A stretch of DNA of 17,849 bases from a candidate division TA06 bacterium (lineage in GTDB: Bacteria; Hydrothermota; DG-26; E44-bin18; JADFOU01), in contig JADFOU010000010.1 of NCBI GenBank assembly GCA_022562655.1, positions 1 through 17,849 on the forward strand. Reading direction: 5' to 3'. The translations under genes were made by a program, and so were the position numbers. Below the pieces are notes generated by a model. It did not search any database and was not told where the DNA came from. It saw only the letters and a program-made list of their open reading frames with translations. Below are positions 1-5,845 of this stretch, one piece after another (the stretch's first letter is position 1; every line of letters starts with the position of its first letter).

Positions 1-63
1 TACCGCTAGACACCCAACCCAAGCCCGATTCCCCTTTGCCCAACCCTCGGGCGGGGACGGTTG

Positions 64-94
64 TCCTACTACTGCCACTGCTACTGCTACTGCG
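64..94. repeat. CTACTG hexanucleotide microsatellite
   Basis: The stretch downstream of nuoB is built from imperfect repeats of ctactg/ccactg (minus strand cagtag). It runs straight into the palindromic repeat at 91-127. No gene is supported in the 135 bases left of nuoB, which hold only this simple repeat and the palindrome. If the complex I operon continues to nuoC, that gene lies beyond the window. Confidence 0.6.
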
Positions 95-127
95 CTCCGT
101 CGCCAAAGCTATGGAGCGTCGGCGACC
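91..127. repeat. Palindromic repeat A, copy 1 (intergenic)
   Basis: A 37-base element reading tgcgctccgtcgccaaagct and onward matches 33 of 37 positions of a second copy at 4327-4363, which lies inside a coding gene. It has nested inverted arms: gctcc pairs with ggagc, and gtcgcc with ggcgac. The 12-base core CCAAAGCTATGG is the reverse complement of the core in the other copy, so the centre is flipped between copies. It lies just after the nuoB stop codon. Confidence 0.8.
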
Positions 128-135
128 ACTGCCTT

Positions 136-624
136 TCACTTCCTATCTTTCACCGATTCCTGCTCAATCTTCTTCTGGAGCATCAGGATCCCGTTCAGGA
201 CCGCCTCAGGAGTCGGGGGACAACCCGGCACATAGATATCTACCGGAATGATCTCATCAATCCCCTGCATCACATGGTAGGCACGGTAAAATCCTCCGGT
301 GCTGGCACAGGCCCCCATAGAGATCACCCACTTGGGTTCCGCCATCTGGTCGTAGATCGTTTTTAAGACAGGTCCCATCTTGTCGGTGATGGTCCCGGCT
401 ACCAGAAGGAGATCCGCCTGCCGGGGAGAGAAGCGAACTACCTCTGCCCCAAATCGGGCCAGATCATAGTGGTTGCTCACCATGGACATCACCTCAATGC
501 CGCAGCAGGCAGTGCCGAAAGGATAGGGCCATAGGGAGTTCTTCCGAGCCCAGTTCACGACAACATCCAATTTGGTGGTGAGCCATCCAGTCCCCGGTCC
601 TCCAAGTTTCGATTCAAGTCCCAT
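136..624 (-). CDS. nuoB: NADH-quinone oxidoreductase subunit B
   Basis: This is the NuoB (PSST) subunit of respiratory complex I, which carries the terminal 4Fe-4S cluster N2 that passes electrons to quinone at the membrane interface. The 162-residue product shows the family cysteines: adjacent C40-C41 in GTACCGIE, C106 in SMGACAS and C135 in VPGCPPTPE. Length is normal for a short bacterial NuoB. The start is supported by a ggagg ribosome site about seven bases upstream, which overlaps the end of the preceding PHP gene; only one base separates that stop from this ATG, so translation is probably coupled. No other nuo gene is visible. Downstream DNA is repetitive, so either nuoC lies beyond the edge or nuoB is detached from the rest of the operon. 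Identification is very secure. Confidence 0.97.
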   Translation of the reverse strand: MGLESKLGGPGTGWLTTKLDVVVNWARKNSLWPYPFGTACCGIEVMSMVSNHYDLARFGAEVVRFSPRQADLLLVAGTITDKMGPVLKTIYDQMAEPKWVISMGACASTGGFYRAYHVMQGIDEIIPVDIYVPGCPPTPEAVLNGILMLQKKIEQESVKDRK

Positions 625-625
625 T

Positions 626-1465
626 TCAAACCTCCTTCTTTCCAGTCAACTTACTCCAAGAGTCTTTCAGGTCAGCTAAGATCCCCTCAGGCATCTCGAG
701 TTTCCCCAAAGATCCGTGCAGACCATCTGTTGGGCCATGAAAATCCGAACCACCGGTCTGCACGAGACCATAATGAGCTGCCATCTCAAAATAGTGCTGC
801 GTCACTTCCGGTGTATGACGACCGTAGTAGACCTCGAGACCCTGTAGTCCAGAGTCCACTAAGGAAGGGATCAACTCATCCCTTCTAACCAGCCCAGGAT
901 GAGCTAAGACCGGAACCCCTCCTGATCGCCCGATGAGTTGAATCGCCTCTTCAGGGGTGAGGCTATTGCGAGGGACATAGGCCTTTCTTCCCTTTTTAAG
1001 ATATTTGTCAAAAGCCTCCTTTACGGATACACAATACCCCCCCTCCACCAATGCCCGGGCAATATGGGGGCGGCAAACCGACTGTCCCTGAGCCACATCC
1101 ATTACAGAGGACTCGCTCACTTCCATTCCCAGTGCCTTCAATCTCTCCATGATCTTCCAAGCCCGGACAAGACGCTCATTTCGTATTCCTTGAAGAGTCT
1201 CTTGAATGTCCCCACCTTGATAATCCAAAAAATACCCTAATAAATGAACCTCTGTCCCATCCAAATCCGTATTGACCTCTATCCCTGGAATAATTTCGAC
1301 ATCATACCGTTCTCCCGCCTCCTGGGCTTTCTCCAGCCCCTCGGTTGTATCATGGTCTGTAATCCCGAGAGCCTCCACCCCCTGTCGCTTTGCCTCCTCC
1401 ACCAACTCTTGGGGAGTCAGAGTTCCATCCGAAGCTGTGGTATGGGTATGGAGATCAATATTCAT
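626..1465 (-). CDS. PHP-domain metal-dependent phosphoesterase (YciV/RNase AM-like)
   Basis: This 279-residue protein is a PHP-domain phosphoesterase of the YciV/TrpH type, whose studied members hydrolyse 3',5'-nucleoside bisphosphates or trim RNA 5' ends. Metal-binding motifs are visible in order: DLHTHTTASDGT at residues 4-15, ITDHD at 35-39, GIEVN at 61-65, RPHIARAL near the middle, VLAHPG, and GGSDFHG toward the C-terminus. Length is standard for the family. No good ribosome site precedes the ATG. It lies 51 bases after the reductase/ferritin-like gene and 1 base before nuoB, so the three probably share the promoter near 3074-3102. The family call is strong; the exact substrate is inferred. 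Confidence 0.9.
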   Translation of the reverse strand: MNIDLHTHTTASDGTLTPQELVEEAKRQGVEALGITDHDTTEGLEKAQEAGERYDVEIIPGIEVNTDLDGTEVHLLGYFLDYQGGDIQETLQGIRNERLVRAWKIMERLKALGMEVSESSVMDVAQGQSVCRPHIARALVEGGYCVSVKEAFDKYLKKGRKAYVPRNSLTPEEAIQLIGRSGGVPVLAHPGLVRRDELIPSLVDSGLQGLEVYYGRHTPEVTQHYFEMAAHYGLVQTGGSDFHGPTDGLHGSLGKLEMPEGILADLKDSWSKLTGKKEV

Positions 1466-1516
1466 TGGAAAATCGGCAATGCATCCTGAAACAAGATCAG
1501 GGTTAAAATGCTGAAA

Positions 1517-3016
1517 TTAGATTGAGTCCTTTTGCATGAGTCCTTTGAATATCTGCAAGTGAACCGCATCCGCCTCCGCCAGACGACGAAAGGCAAGGCT
1601 TCCTTCCGTTGGCTGAACGGCACTTGCAGCCTTCCGACATAAACCGATTACCTCCTCCTCTGCCTGAAGACCCATCTTCAAAGCCTCCTCAGGGGAAAGC
1701 GCACCATCTTTCTCCGGAGCAGGGAGAGTCACCGACCGTTCCAGGCGGATCCGGAGTTTCTCACCCATCTCATTGTTCCAGGTATAATCTCCAGATTGGA
1801 ACTTGGGGAGGATCTCAGACTCCAGGGTTCGACAGTGCTCTTCCTCTTCCTGAAAAATCTTCTTGAAGGCCTCCTCCACCTCTTTCCTTCCTACCTTGGG
1901 AGCGGCCTGTTGATAAAATTTTGCCTTTTCCCTCTCCATCCCCAGAACAAACTGAGCCACATCTCCTCCAGTGAGGGAGGTCTTCTCTTCTCCCAACTTC
2001 TTCTGGATGGCTTCCCCCAATTCTTCTTTCTTCATATGGGTAGAATGCTGGGGCTGTACCCTTTGTTTGGGATCAATATAATTCTTCGAAAGGTTCACCG
2101 CTGCAGCGATCTCCCCATACCCCTGAGCGATGAGATTCAGTTTGGAGGGATGGGTAATGATGTCTCCTGCCCCATAGACACCCTTCAGGTTCGTCTCCAT
2201 TTTGAAATTTACAACAATATGTCTTTTCTCCAACTCCAGCCCCCACTCGGCAATGGGACCGAGATTGGCAATGAACCCCACATTGACGATGATGGCGTCC
2301 ATCTCCAGATCAAATGTCTCTTTGGTTTTAATCTGGACCATGGTCACCCCCTCCACCCGATCCTTCCCATGGACCTGCTTCATCTCATAATGAGGAAACA
2401 GGACATTCACTGAGGAACGATAGACCTTGTCTATTGTATCCTCATGCCCTTGCCACTCATCCAGACGATGAGACAGGGTGATCTTCTTGGCAAGATGTTC
2501 CAAACCTATTGCCCAATCCAGAGCGGTATCCCCCCCTCCGACGATGAGAACCCTCTTATCCCTGAACTCCTCCACCCGCTTCACCACATAGTAGACCCCC
2601 TTCCCTTCCAATTCATTCAACCCCGGAGTGGAAATATGCCTCAAGGTAAAGGCGCCCACCCCTCCGGCAATCACCACCGTCTTAGAAAGATGCTTCCCAT
2701 TCTCTCCGATCAATTGAAAGTGGTCATCATCAACTCTCTTCAGTTCCAGAACCTTCTCCCCGAGACAGACGGTCGGGTCATACTGAAGACCCTGCTCCAC
2801 CTGCTCTTTGACCAGATCTCGACCCAGGATGGCGGGGAATCCCGCCACATCGTAGATAAACTTCTCCGGATAAAGGGCCGTCACCTGCCCTCCAAACTCC
2901 GGCAATGCCTCGATGATCTTCGCCTTCATCTTCCGAAGGCCCGCATAATAGAGGCCATACAGCCCAACGGGTCCGCCCCCAATAATGGTGATATCATAGA
3001 CCTCATTCGCAGCCAT
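1517..3016 (-). CDS. Ferredoxin-NADP+ reductase (YumC-type) fused to a rubrerythrin-like di-iron domain
   Basis: Residues 1-325 are a two-dinucleotide-fold flavoprotein of the type 2 ferredoxin/flavodoxin-NADP+ reductase family: IIGGGPVGLYG at 11-21 binds FAD, VLIVGGGDTALDWAIG at 156-171 binds NAD(P)H, and GVYGAGDI at 279-286 is the second FAD motif. There is no CxxC, so it is not a thioredoxin reductase. After a short linker, residues about 350-495 form a ferritin-like four-helix domain with the rubrerythrin pattern: E361 in MEREKAKFY, EEEEH ending at H394, a glutamate cluster at 453-455, and EADAVH ending at H486. No rubredoxin domain is present. Stand-alone YumC proteins are about 330-350 residues, so the 499-residue chain is a true fusion. 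I infer an NAD(P)H-driven di-iron peroxidase or oxygen scavenger. An aaggag site lies 10 bases before the ATG. Confidence 0.9.
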   Translation of the reverse strand: MAANEVYDITIIGGGPVGLYGLYYAGLRKMKAKIIEALPEFGGQVTALYPEKFIYDVAGFPAILGRDLVKEQVEQGLQYDPTVCLGEKVLELKRVDDDHFQLIGENGKHLSKTVVIAGGVGAFTLRHISTPGLNELEGKGVYYVVKRVEEFRDKRVLIVGGGDTALDWAIGLEHLAKKITLSHRLDEWQGHEDTIDKVYRSSVNVLFPHYEMKQVHGKDRVEGVTMVQIKTKETFDLEMDAIIVNVGFIANLGPIAEWGLELEKRHIVVNFKMETNLKGVYGAGDIITHPSKLNLIAQGYGEIAAAVNLSKNYIDPKQRVQPQHSTHMKKEELGEAIQKKLGEEKTSLTGGDVAQFVLGMEREKAKFYQQAAPKVGRKEVEEAFKKIFQEEEEHCRTLESEILPKFQSGDYTWNNEMGEKLRIRLERSVTLPAPEKDGALSPEEALKMGLQAEEEVIGLCRKAASAVQPTEGSLAFRRLAEADAVHLQIFKGLMQKDSI

Positions 3017-3040
3017 TTTTCAGCCACTCCTTGATCCAAT

Positions 3041-3072
3041 TTGTGAAAAAAGACACAATCTTCTATTGTGTC
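3041..3072. promoter_or_regulatory. Overlapping palindromic operator sites, one Rex-like
   Basis: Two overlapping dyads lie at the expected transcription start of the reductase/di-iron gene. One is gacacaat-cttct-attgtgtc (3052-3072), perfect 8-base arms just downstream of the -10 box. The other is TTGTGAAAAAAGACACAA (3041-3058), which matches 12 of the 14 fixed positions of the Rex redox-repressor consensus TTGTGAAnnnnTTCACAA. The hairpin followed by a T run on the minus strand could alternatively act as an attenuator. Operator function is inferred from position and symmetry. Confidence 0.5.
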
Positions 3073-3073
3073 A

Positions 3074-3102
3074 AGTATATACCCTAATGGAACCTCTGTC
3101 AA
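3074..3102 (-). promoter_or_regulatory. Near-consensus sigma-70 promoter for the reductase/PHP/nuoB genes
   Basis: On the minus strand, TTGACA (3102-3097) is followed by a 17-base spacer and TATACT (3079-3074). That is a perfect -35, a five-of-six -10 and ideal spacing. Transcription would begin near 3067, about 50 bases before the ATG at 3016. The palindromes just downstream suggest it is repressible. Confidence 0.75.
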
Positions 3103-3160
3103 GCATTATACCATTCCTGTTTCGCCTTTTCCCTGTTTTTTCGCCTGTTTCAGAAGATCT

Positions 3161-3646
3161 CTAACGCCTTTTCGCCTTAATCTCTCGAAGCCTCGCCCTT
3201 CTCCTCATTTGGGCTTTTCGAGATCGCCTCCTCTCCTCTCTCGTCTTGGAAATCAACTTGGGCGCCGGGGTTGGCATTCCATTGTCATCCAGGGCAACAA
3301 AGGTGAGATAGGCACTCGCTGTGTGTTGCTGTCTCCCCGTGAGGATATTCTCCGAGAAGACCTTCACCCCAATCTCCATAGAGGTTCGGGAGACATAATT
3401 GACGCTTGCTTTCAAGATCATCAGGTGCCCCACCTTAATGGGATGGAGAAAATCAATCCGGTCCATAGAGGCAGTCACCACCATTCGCCTCGAGTGACGG
3501 TGAGCGGCGATAGCTCCCGCCATATCCACCATCTGCATCACTATCCCCCCCAACACATAGCCTCTCGGCGTGGTTTCATGGGGAAGGATAAGATGATTGA
3601 CCTCCACCTGAGATTTTTTAACCGGTTTCCCTTTCTTCTTCATCAC
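3161..3646 (-). CDS. Acyl-CoA thioesterase, hotdog fold (YciA/ACOT type), with a basic tail
   Basis: Residues about 15-122 are a single hotdog domain of the YciA/cytosolic acyl-CoA hydrolase type, which cleaves acyl-CoA thioesters to free acid and CoA. The helix motif GYVLGGIVMQMVDMAGAIAA (29-48) carries the usual catalytic-region aspartate (D41), followed by DRIDFLHPIKVGHL and VNYVSRTSMEIGVKVFSEN. The last 28 residues, after TPAPKLIS, are extraordinarily basic, with 16 Arg or Lys; this resembles RNA-binding or ribosomal-protein tails and is longer than usual for the family. The gene follows the SDR after a 116-base repeat-containing gap and has an aggtaagg site before its ATG. The enzyme class is firm; substrate chain length cannot be told. 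Confidence 0.88.
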   Translation of the reverse strand: MMKKKGKPVKKSQVEVNHLILPHETTPRGYVLGGIVMQMVDMAGAIAAHRHSRRMVVTASMDRIDFLHPIKVGHLMILKASVNYVSRTSMEIGVKVFSENILTGRQQHTASAYLTFVALDDNGMPTPAPKLISKTREERRRSRKAQMRRRARLREIKAKRR

Positions 3647-3659
3647 CTTACCTCGGGTT

Positions 3660-3760
3660 TGGGTAACGGGTGACCCGATTCGTGCTAAGGCGGGTTCGCC
3701 CCTGCACAGAAAACATGGACAGATGTGTGTTGATTAACTATCCAACCATTTAACCGATTT
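3660..3760. repeat. Mixed intergenic repeats between SDR and thioesterase genes
   Basis: This gap contains small palindromes, cgggtgacccg (3667-3677) and ggcgggttcgcc (3689-3700), and the phrase gattcgtgctaagg, which recurs with two changes near 14684-14697 inside the DUF4175-like gene. Next to the SDR stop is a low-complexity stretch, ttaactatccaaccatttaa, of the kind seen in repeat-rich intergenic DNA of many uncultivated bacteria. No promoter is evident. Confidence 0.5.
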
Positions 3761-3762
3761 TA

Positions 3763-4548
3763 TTACAATATCCCTTTCCTCGGTGTGATTACCACCTCAT
3801 CTATCACCGCTATCTGAGAGAAGGTGAGCAGATTGAGAACCGTCTCCGCCACCTCTTCCGGCTTGAGCATCTCCCTCGGATCAGGAGGATTCGGATGATC
3901 CTTCCAGAGGGAGGTATCCACAGCCCCGGGACAGACGGTGATCACCCGCACTCCCTTCCTCCGAACCTCCTTCGCCAAGGACTTCGCAAACCCCACCAGA
4001 CCAAACTTGGAGGCACAGTAACCACTCCACTCGGGAAATCCCTCCCGACCGGCAATAGAAGCCATGAGGACAATGTCGCCCTTCCTCCGTTTCAGCATGG
4101 AGGGAAGAACTGCCTTCGTGGAGAGGAAGGCACCGCGCAGGTTCACCGCCATCATCCTATCCCAATCCTCCACAGGGGTCTCTAATACCGATTTGAAAGC
4201 GGCAAAGCCTGCATTATTCACCAAAATGTCAACCTTCTGAAAATGATTTAGAACTCTCTCTACCCCTCTATTCACATTTCTCTCTTTTGATACATCTACA
4301 GAGAGGGGCAATATATCCCTGCTTCCTGCGCTCCGTCGCCATAGCTTTGGAGCATCGGTGACCCCCTGCCTCGTGCTCCTTTTTTTCCCGATCTCCCGAA
4401 CTACCGAGTTTAACCCCCTCATCGACCTTCCCCATAAAGAGAGCTGTGCCCCCTCCCGGGCAAAGGCAAGAGCCAGGGCCCGGCCAATCCCCCTACTCGC
4501 CCCCGTGATGAGGGCGACTTTCCCCTGGAGTCGTCCCGTTTCTTCCAT
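3763..4548 (-). CDS. Short-chain dehydrogenase/reductase, candidate sepiapterin reductase
   Basis: This classical SDR of 261 residues has the NAD(P)-binding motif TGASRGIG (15-22), NNAG (111-114), and the catalytic set S164, Y177 and K181 in GYCASK, followed by the CPGAVDT motif. The two basic residues of the GRS segment after the second strand fit NADPH preference. It begins inside folE (56-nt overlap) with a ttggag ribosome site, so it is translationally coupled to GTP cyclohydrolase and lies downstream of two PTPS genes. Sepiapterin reductases are SDRs, so a role in the last step of reduced-pterin synthesis is inferred from context; a generic ketoacyl or alcohol reductase cannot be excluded. 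Residues about 56-77, just before the DILPLSVDVS strand, are an extra segment that coincides with repeat A copy 2. Confidence 0.85.
   Translation of the reverse strand: MEETGRLQGKVALITGASRGIGRALALAFAREGAQLSLWGRSMRGLNSVVREIGKKRSTRQGVTDAPKLWRRSAGSRDILPLSVDVSKERNVNRGVERVLNHFQKVDILVNNAGFAAFKSVLETPVEDWDRMMAVNLRGAFLSTKAVLPSMLKRRKGDIVLMASIAGREGFPEWSGYCASKFGLVGFAKSLAKEVRRKGVRVITVCPGAVDTSLWKDHPNPPDPREMLKPEEVAETVLNLLTFSQIAVIDEVVITPRKGIL
4327..4363. repeat. Palindromic repeat A, copy 2, in frame inside the SDR gene
   Basis: This 37-base element is 33/37 identical to 91-127 and lies wholly inside the SDR coding sequence. Read on the minus strand it encodes the peptide GVTDAPKLWRRSAGS (SDR residues 62-76), between the first helical region and the strand ILPLSVDVS. 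SDRs normally have only a few residues here, so the element reads as an in-frame insertion in a surface loop. Confidence 0.8.
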
Positions 4549-5086
4549 GATTGATCAACTCCAAAAACTCCGCCCGGGTTTTGGGGTCCGTTCGAAACCT
4601 CCCTAATAGAGCACTTGTGGTCACCAAAGTGTTCTGTTTCTCCACGCCCCGCATCATCATGCAGAGATGTTGAGCCTCCATCACGACCCCGACCCCCTTC
4701 GGTCGAAGAACCACCTCCAGGGTCTTGGCAATCTCCGTCGTCAGACGTTCCTGGAGTTGAAGCCTGCGGGCAAAGATATCCACAAGCCTCGGGATCTTGG
4801 AAAGCCCTACAACCGTCTTCCTCGGAAGATAGGCAATATGGCACTTTCCGAAGAAGGGGAGGATGTGGTGCTCGCAAAGGCTGAAGAAGTCAATATTCCT
4901 CACCAGAACCATCTCATCGTATTCCACAGGATAGATGGCACCATTCAGAACTTCCTTCACATCCTTCCCATACCCCTGAGTGAGGTACCTCAAGGCCCGT
5001 TCAACCCGCTCCGGGGTCTTCACGAGACCTTCCCGATTTGGATCTTCGCCCAAATCTCTCAAAAGTTTTTCGATTAAATCTTTCAC
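4493..5086 (-). CDS. folE: GTP cyclohydrolase I (FolE, type IA)
   Basis: FolE converts GTP to 7,8-dihydroneopterin triphosphate, the entry step to folate, biopterin and deazapurine pathways. The zinc ligands are all present: C71 and H74 in SLCEHHILPF, and C142 in AQHLCMMMRG, with the conserved GLSKIPRLVDIFARRLQLQE segment between them. The N-terminus shows the family signature of LLRDLGEDPNREGLVKTPERV. Translation must start at GTG (5086), since no in-frame ATG lies nearby, and no clear ribosome site precedes it: repetitive DNA reaches almost to the start. The C-terminal 18 or so residues after AEFLELI (NHGRNGTTPGESRPHHGGE) extend beyond the usual end of the family and are encoded by the overlap with the SDR gene. 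Confidence 0.96.
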   Translation of the reverse strand: MKDLIEKLLRDLGEDPNREGLVKTPERVERALRYLTQGYGKDVKEVLNGAIYPVEYDEMVLVRNIDFFSLCEHHILPFFGKCHIAYLPRKTVVGLSKIPRLVDIFARRLQLQERLTTEIAKTLEVVLRPKGVGVVMEAQHLCMMMRGVEKQNTLVTTSALLGRFRTDPKTRAEFLELINHGRNGTTPGESRPHHGGE

Positions 5087-5137
5087 GGAGTTCAGATATT
5101 GGAAATGGGTGATTCGTAATTTGAAATCAGAATCGAA

Positions 5138-5152
5138 TCCGCCTCAGGCGGA
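5138..5152. repeat. Perfect palindrome tccgcctcaggcgga
   Basis: Seven-base arms flank a single central base. A sister palindrome with the same gcctcaggc core, atcgcctcaggcgat, occurs at 15426-15440 inside the DUF4175-like gene. This motif type is a common short interspersed palindrome in genomes of uncultivated bacteria. Confidence 0.6.
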
Positions 5153-5275
5153 CGAAGGAGAAATATAAACTTTATAATAGATGTTAGTAGTCTAAGGGAT
5201 CAATCTCCAATCTTAAATTTCAAATTTCCAAATTCCATTACCCATTCTATTGTCTGATAACAAATTTCCAGCCGC

Positions 5276-5295
5276 CCTGCCTACCGGCAGGCAGG
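5276..5295. repeat. GC-rich palindromic element next to the PTPS stop
   Basis: The sequence cctgcctaccggcaggcagg can fold with ctgcc/ggcag arms around tacc. It sits 2 bases past the stop codon of the first PTPS gene. It is of the short interspersed palindrome type and might also end transcripts, though there is no T run. Confidence 0.55.
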
Positions 5296-5297
5296 CA

Positions 5298-5702
5298 TCA
5301 TCCACGATATTCAAAAAAATTATCCCTCGTCTCCTGCAACCTCAACTGATACAAATGAGGGAGGCTCTTGGAGAGGATCTCCCAGACCACTTGGACGATA
5401 TTCTCCCCTGTAGGAACTCGCCCATCAAATTCTTCCACTTCAAAATTCAGGTGTTTGTGATCCAGTTTTTCAATGACCGATTCCTTTACCACCCGATCCA
5501 GTTCCTCCACATCCGAGCACATCCCTGTCTCTGGGTCCACAGGTCCCGTCACCGTCACCTCCAAACAGTAGTTATGTCCATGCCCCGCCGGATTATTACA
5601 TTTCCCGTAAACCCTCCGATTCTCTTCTTCTGACAGGGTCTCGGAATGGAGCCTGTGGGCTGCTGAAAACTTATATCGCCTTGTGAGGAAAACCTTTGGC
5701 AT
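5298..5702 (-). CDS. 6-pyruvoyl-tetrahydropterin synthase family, catalytic-Cys form (PTPS-I motif)
   Basis: PTPS/QueD enzymes act on dihydroneopterin triphosphate. This 134-residue protein has the zinc histidines H16 (SAAH), H41 and H43 (GHGHNY), catalytic C35 in KCNNPAGHGH, the D81-H82 pair in DHKHLN, PTGEN at 98-102, and the substrate-anchoring glutamate in LQET. The Cys-x5-HGH spacing is that of animal-type PTPS-I rather than Cys-x3-HGH of typical QueD. This favours triphosphate elimination to 6-pyruvoyl-tetrahydropterin. It lies between a Cys-less paralogue upstream and folE downstream, both across repeat-rich spacers. There is no visible ribosome site. The family is certain; biopterin rather than queuosine use is inferred from the motif and neighbours. 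Confidence 0.93.
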   Translation of the reverse strand: MPKVFLTRRYKFSAAHRLHSETLSEEENRRVYGKCNNPAGHGHNYCLEVTVTGPVDPETGMCSDVEELDRVVKESVIEKLDHKHLNFEVEEFDGRVPTGENIVQVVWEILSKSLPHLYQLRLQETRDNFFEYRG

Positions 5703-5845
5703 CGGAAATTAGTTACTGGAAAATTGAAATTCGTAATAGAAATTGGAAAATGGATATTCGAAGAATCCGAGGGGAATTTGATGAACTCATTTCTAATCTC
5801 TAATTTCCATAACCAACTTCAAATTTCTAATAACCAATTTCTATT
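5703..5845. repeat. Low-complexity inverted repeats between the two PTPS genes
   Basis: AT-rich aaattgg/aatttct units fill this gap. A perfect 12-base inverted pair, aatagaaattgg (5735-5746) and ccaatttctatt (5834-5845), closes it. The right arm runs into the coding end of the second PTPS gene and supplies its TAG stop codon (5843-5841). Similar AT-rich arms lie in the 5087-5297 spacer, so the first PTPS gene sits between two related repeat blocks. Confidence 0.65.

Larger units (their letters stand above)
5087..5297. repeat. Repeat-filled spacer between folE and the first PTPS gene
   Basis: This 211-base gap is almost all repetitive. It has AT-rich inverted arms, aatttgaaat (5118-5127) and atttcaaatt (5217-5226), with ggaaatgggt/acccatt further out. 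It also holds the palindrome tccgcctcaggcgga (5138-5152) and the GC-rich element at 5276-5295. No promoter or ribosome site for folE is evident, and the repeat stops only about 20 bases before the folE GTG. Confidence 0.65.

Noticed and set aside
64..94. Short CRISPR-like or regulatory array
   Set aside because: The units are six bases with no spacers; it is a simple-sequence repeat.
1796..2413. 205-residue open frame on the plus strand
   Set aside because: It is antisense to the reductase/di-iron gene, whose motifs on the minus strand are unmistakable.
1517..3016. Thioredoxin reductase
   Set aside because: The fold is similar, but there is no CxxC pair; the reductase part has only one Cys (C84).
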